A DNA stretch of 64,000 bases, taken from Prinia subflava. Its lineage: Eukaryota > Chordata > Aves > Passeriformes > Cisticolidae. The notes beneath the pieces are model-generated. The model made no database searches, was not told the DNA's origin, and saw only the letters and a program-made list of their open reading frames with translations. Location of the stretch: assembly GCF_021018805.1 (NCBI RefSeq), contig NC_086254.1, forward strand, positions 3,521,001 through 3,585,000, read 5' to 3'. Positions within the stretch are counted from its first letter, which is position 1. The number at the start of each line of letters is the position of its first letter. A program made the translations under genes and the position numbers. Positions 60,481-64,000 of this stretch are shown here, piece by piece.

Positions 60481-63400
60481 GCCCTGAATCTGCATCCCTA
60501 CAGGAATGGAGGTGCTTTTCACAAGGGCCATAACTCTACTCAGTGTACTTTACCACCTCTACAGATACCCCACATCACCCAAGGGGCAGCCCAGGATATT
60601 TTGCACATCAGATGCTATGGTGGAAGGCCCCAGGGTATACAGAAACAGAGGAGCTCCCACGCAGCAGCAATCCCGAGATTTGTTGCTGTGATGCTGTTCT
60701 GTTTTGCCTGTGGGGACCCAAAAAAGCAGAGGGGAGATAGAAATGAAGGAGGTGCAGGCACCAAAGCAGAGAATTGAGCTGAGGTCAACTGAGCAGCATC
60801 CAGAACATGAGATTTGACAGTCCTGGCTTTAGCAAGATAATCCAGTGCCAGGAGGCAGCCATAGGCATCCTCATTTTTCATCTTGCACAGGGGAAGCCAA
60901 AGCAAGAAGTGAAATGGCTGGTCCAAACCAAAAATAGAACCTGAAGCACCTGACTCCAACGCCTCTGCTTCAACTGCTAGTTCACTGTATTTCCCTGACA
61001 TTTCCCTACATCCAAACTCAAGTCATTGCTTTGCAGTTCTGTATACAAGAATTTTTGTCTCCTCTCCGTAGTTGCCTAGGGAGACAGTATGGTGCCAGGA
61101 GAAGAGCTAGGTGAGAAGGTGCCTATTGAATCAGGCTTGGACTCCAGCAAAACTTCTCACTTCTCCATCCAGCTCCACCCCTGATTTGCCACCTCAGTCA
61201 GTCCCTGTCCTTAGGTCCAAGGCTCTTTCCTTATCCAAATGGTGGAAGGGCAATGATGGTGACCTCCCTGTGTGAGACTAACAGGGAGCATGACATGCAG
61301 TCATGCATTTGGTAAGGAAAAATGTAAATTTAAAGCAGTTCTAAAAAAAAAAATCCTCTTTCATATATTCAGGTGCTTCAGGGCAGGATTTCAAATCAGG
61401 AATTGCTTAGAAGTTAAACCTCATTTTTGATCAATTGTACAATATTATGCCTTATCTTCTATACACTAATTTATTCTTAGTACAGCTAACTTCCACATAA
61501 ATGTTTAAATTACAGCCCTGTGTCTACATGATGAAGTGAAATGAAAGAAGGTCAGCAGGTCTGGGGTTATATTTTGCCTGCCAATAGTCTGTGGTACACA
61601 CAGCAGCTCTGGGAGGAGAATCAAGCCCACTGGCTCCAGTTTGATGAAGCTAGAAAAAAGTTCACAGCTCTTATAGTCACTTCCTTGAATCATTTTGACA
61701 AATCTGCCTCTCTGACTAACCTTTCTCAGGGGAATTTCCAGGAAGAGTAAGAAGGATCATCCAGGGACAGAGCTCTGGCAGTGATGTGGCTGATGTGCCT
61801 GTAGACTTGATTTTGTGTCTTCTATCGAGTGCTCTCCCACAAAGCTGTCCCTCAGCTTTTGTTGTACCTGCTTGTCACAAAGCTTCATGGTGACTAGAAA
61901 TGCTGAAATGCCATCATCCCACAGATGCTACTATTTCCCAGCAACCATTTTTTTATGCATTTATTTATTCACAGGGGCTTGTGTGCAGGCAAAGAACCCT
62001 GCACTGATGTCCCAGACATGGGAGAGCACAGGAGACACTAAAGTTTTGGCCTATGAAGATGTGAGGAGTTGTTAATTTTACACAGGTGAGCAGAATAATG
62101 ACTTTAATGAAACCATTATGTGTAGAGAGCTGCTATGTGAGCTCAGACATCTCTGGACTATCACATTTGCCTGATAATACTCCCTATTACCCCTTTGTTT
62201 TCTGTGATATGATATATATCTTGTTTTGAAAAGTGGCTTCTCACAGATAGGTGAAACTGTCTCCACTTGACTGATCCATTACTGTGATTTGACAAGTATT
62301 TGCATTAGCTGTTGGGATCTCTGAAAAACTTCACTGCTGTTTTCTTTTAAATCATTCTGGCAAACAGGAGCATTACACAGACAATGTAATGTAAAAACCA
62401 AAGGAATACTCATGCCTGCGTCTGGGGAAACAAAAAGAGCAATCATTTTGTGTTTTGCTGTTATCTGTATTGTTTAAATAAAGACAGCCAAAATGTTTAA
62501 GTACCTTTCAATTTTATTCACCAGCATCAGGAGATAAAGCACCTCTCAGCAAAGAGCTGGTGAGGTGCCCAATTTGTCACACACCAATAGGTTACCCACC
62601 CTGATCTGAATCCTTCACCTGTTCCCCAAAGGCAGCAGCCTTTTAAAGATGACAAAGTTCACATAAAGGCCACATGAAGAGGTGACATCAAGACCCCAGA
62701 TGCCAACAAGGGCTTCAGAGTTGAATCCCTTCATTCTTTTCCCTACCACAGGCCTAGAAATCCCTGTCTATGTACTGTGGGAACTGCGTGGTGGCAGAAA
62801 CTGTATTTGAAAATATTGCACAAGTTCATTACTGTCAACTTTCAGTTATTTCCAACACCTCAAAGGTGCAGCTGCAATGACAGTGTAAGCTCCTTCTGTT
62901 CTTTCAGGCTGACACTATAAAGAGCCTTCTGCATCTGGGGGCAGAACACAAAATTCCAGCATTGGTGGGAGGAACAAGATTAAAGCAGTGATCTTAAAAA
63001 AAAAAAAAAGCTGTTTTTTTCCTTTGATTACAGAGCTGCTGAAAGACCTTCTTATCTTGAGGATCAGTGGCTGCTTTAGGCCTTACTCATTCTAGGCCAA
63101 GACTAAAGTTCAGAAACTTCTTATAAACAGTCTTTAAGTTAAAATTAAGATCTTGCATGGTTGTAATGATTCAGCCAAGAGGCGACATTTGTTATCTGAC
63201 CCAGAGCCACCACCAAGCCTCTAATATCCAGCAGATTCTGCTGTATCTAGATAGGTGAGAGAAACCTCTCATCTTCAGACATTTATATCCAAGCCAACTG
63301 TCTAGGCTTTCTATATAATGAGTGCAGAGGAACAGGCACTGGGGTAGAATTCCCCTCCTGATACTGCAGACACCTAAAATGGATGAATTGCTCTCCAGCA

Positions 63401-64000
63401 ATGCTCCCTTCCATCCATGAATTAAAGAGACATTTGAGAATTAGCCAAATGAGGTGTTTAAAGTTAAGTGATGAGAATCCCACTCATCTCCCTTCCAGAA
63501 AAGCTCAGCACAGCTGCTGGTGCTTATTTGGGTACACATAGCTCAGACTCTTGTCTGAGGGCCTCACTTTGCTCTGTTTCACTGGAAGAAATGAGACTGT
63601 TGGCCAGGATTCAATGTGGACAAGATGTGGACCAGGATCCTTTAGGGGAGCACACATGGCTTGTGCAGTGTGCTGGGAAGTGCTTTGTGAAAGGTTTTCT
63701 ACCAGCTGACTTCTGTGAGCTCCTGTATACTTCTTAACATAAAAGGAAGTGTGGTAGAAATATGTTGAAGGATCATGGCAGTTCTCATTAATTATGAAGA
63801 TCAAGAGGAGCTCTTGCTGCTTTTTTAGTATATTTCCTATACTGAAATTAGTGCATTGGCTGTTATTTAAACTCCAACCATCAGTATAATTTAATGTCTA
63901 GCACAGTCTAGTTCCTGTTGTTCTACATTTTAGAAGTAAACTACCTTGCTGCAGTAGCAATGATTGCAAGGAATGTGGGACAACACTCACACAAATACAA
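60481..64000. other. Upstream flank of CLIP2, no recognisable gene
   Basis: 3.5 kb of AT-rich sequence with a short poly(A) at about 62997-63009. No exon of a known neighbour is seen; in vertebrates the gene on this side of CLIP2 is usually RFC2, but none of it is recognisable here. Confidence 0.7.

Noticed and set aside
1..64000. CRISPR arrays, bacterial operons, insertion sequences or a phage-like system
   Set aside because: The window is bird nuclear DNA with introns and CR1 elements. The tandem arrays have no unique spacers and no associated genes.
1..64000. tRNA genes
   Set aside because: I looked for B-box-like GGTTCRANNCC with an upstream A box on both strands and found no convincing pair. 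A covariance-model scan would settle it.

Overview
The window is vertebrate nuclear DNA, almost certainly avian. It holds several 3'-end fragments of CR1 retrotransposons with the bird consensus wording, compact LTR remnants of the avian endogenous-retrovirus type, and one gene with many introns. There are no bacterial features. Nearly all the open frames in the window are chance frames inside introns.

The only gene I can support is the 5' part of CLIP2 (CLIP-115, a CAP-Gly microtubule plus-end linker protein) on the minus strand. Seven consecutive coding exons can be joined with GT/AG boundaries and continuous phase: 43220-43109, 22885-22347, 12073-11949, 6583-6370, 5326-5129, 4000-3897 and 2368-2308. 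Together they are 1353 nt, or 451 codons, covering both CAP-Gly domains, the serine-rich linker and the start of the coiled coil. The rest of the gene lies to the left of the window. The start-codon exon has a 5' UTR whose acceptor is at 43323. An untranslated first exon probably lies in the CpG island at about 58.96-59.73 kb, with a GTAAGG donor at 59304, so intron 1 would be about 16 kb.

Layout, left to right. 0-2.3 kb is intron 8, with a long perfect AT-rich hairpin. 2.3-6.6 kb holds exons 8 to 5 with short introns, including a 28-bp minisatellite. 6.6-11.9 kb is intron 4, dominated by a minisatellite of about 1.06 kb with 19-bp units. 12.1-22.3 kb is intron 3, with a CR1 fragment and, next to exon 3, a 469-bp solo LTR in the same orientation as the gene. 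22.9-43.1 kb is intron 2, with an LTR-like promoter fragment, an A-rich tract, a CA microsatellite and a possible alternative first exon near 31.4 kb. 43.3-59.3 kb is intron 1, with an ERV-like LTR near 47 kb and an 11-bp minisatellite near 53.4 kb. 59-60 kb is the CpG-island promoter, followed directly by a CR1 copy. 60.5-64 kb is upstream flank with no recognisable gene.

I see no new multi-gene system. The most useful leads concern regulation of CLIP2: a strong-context upstream ORF, a sense-oriented solo LTR carrying a TATA-like box and a poly(A) signal, a candidate internal promoter that could yield a product lacking the first CAP-Gly domain, and several probably variable minisatellites close to exons.
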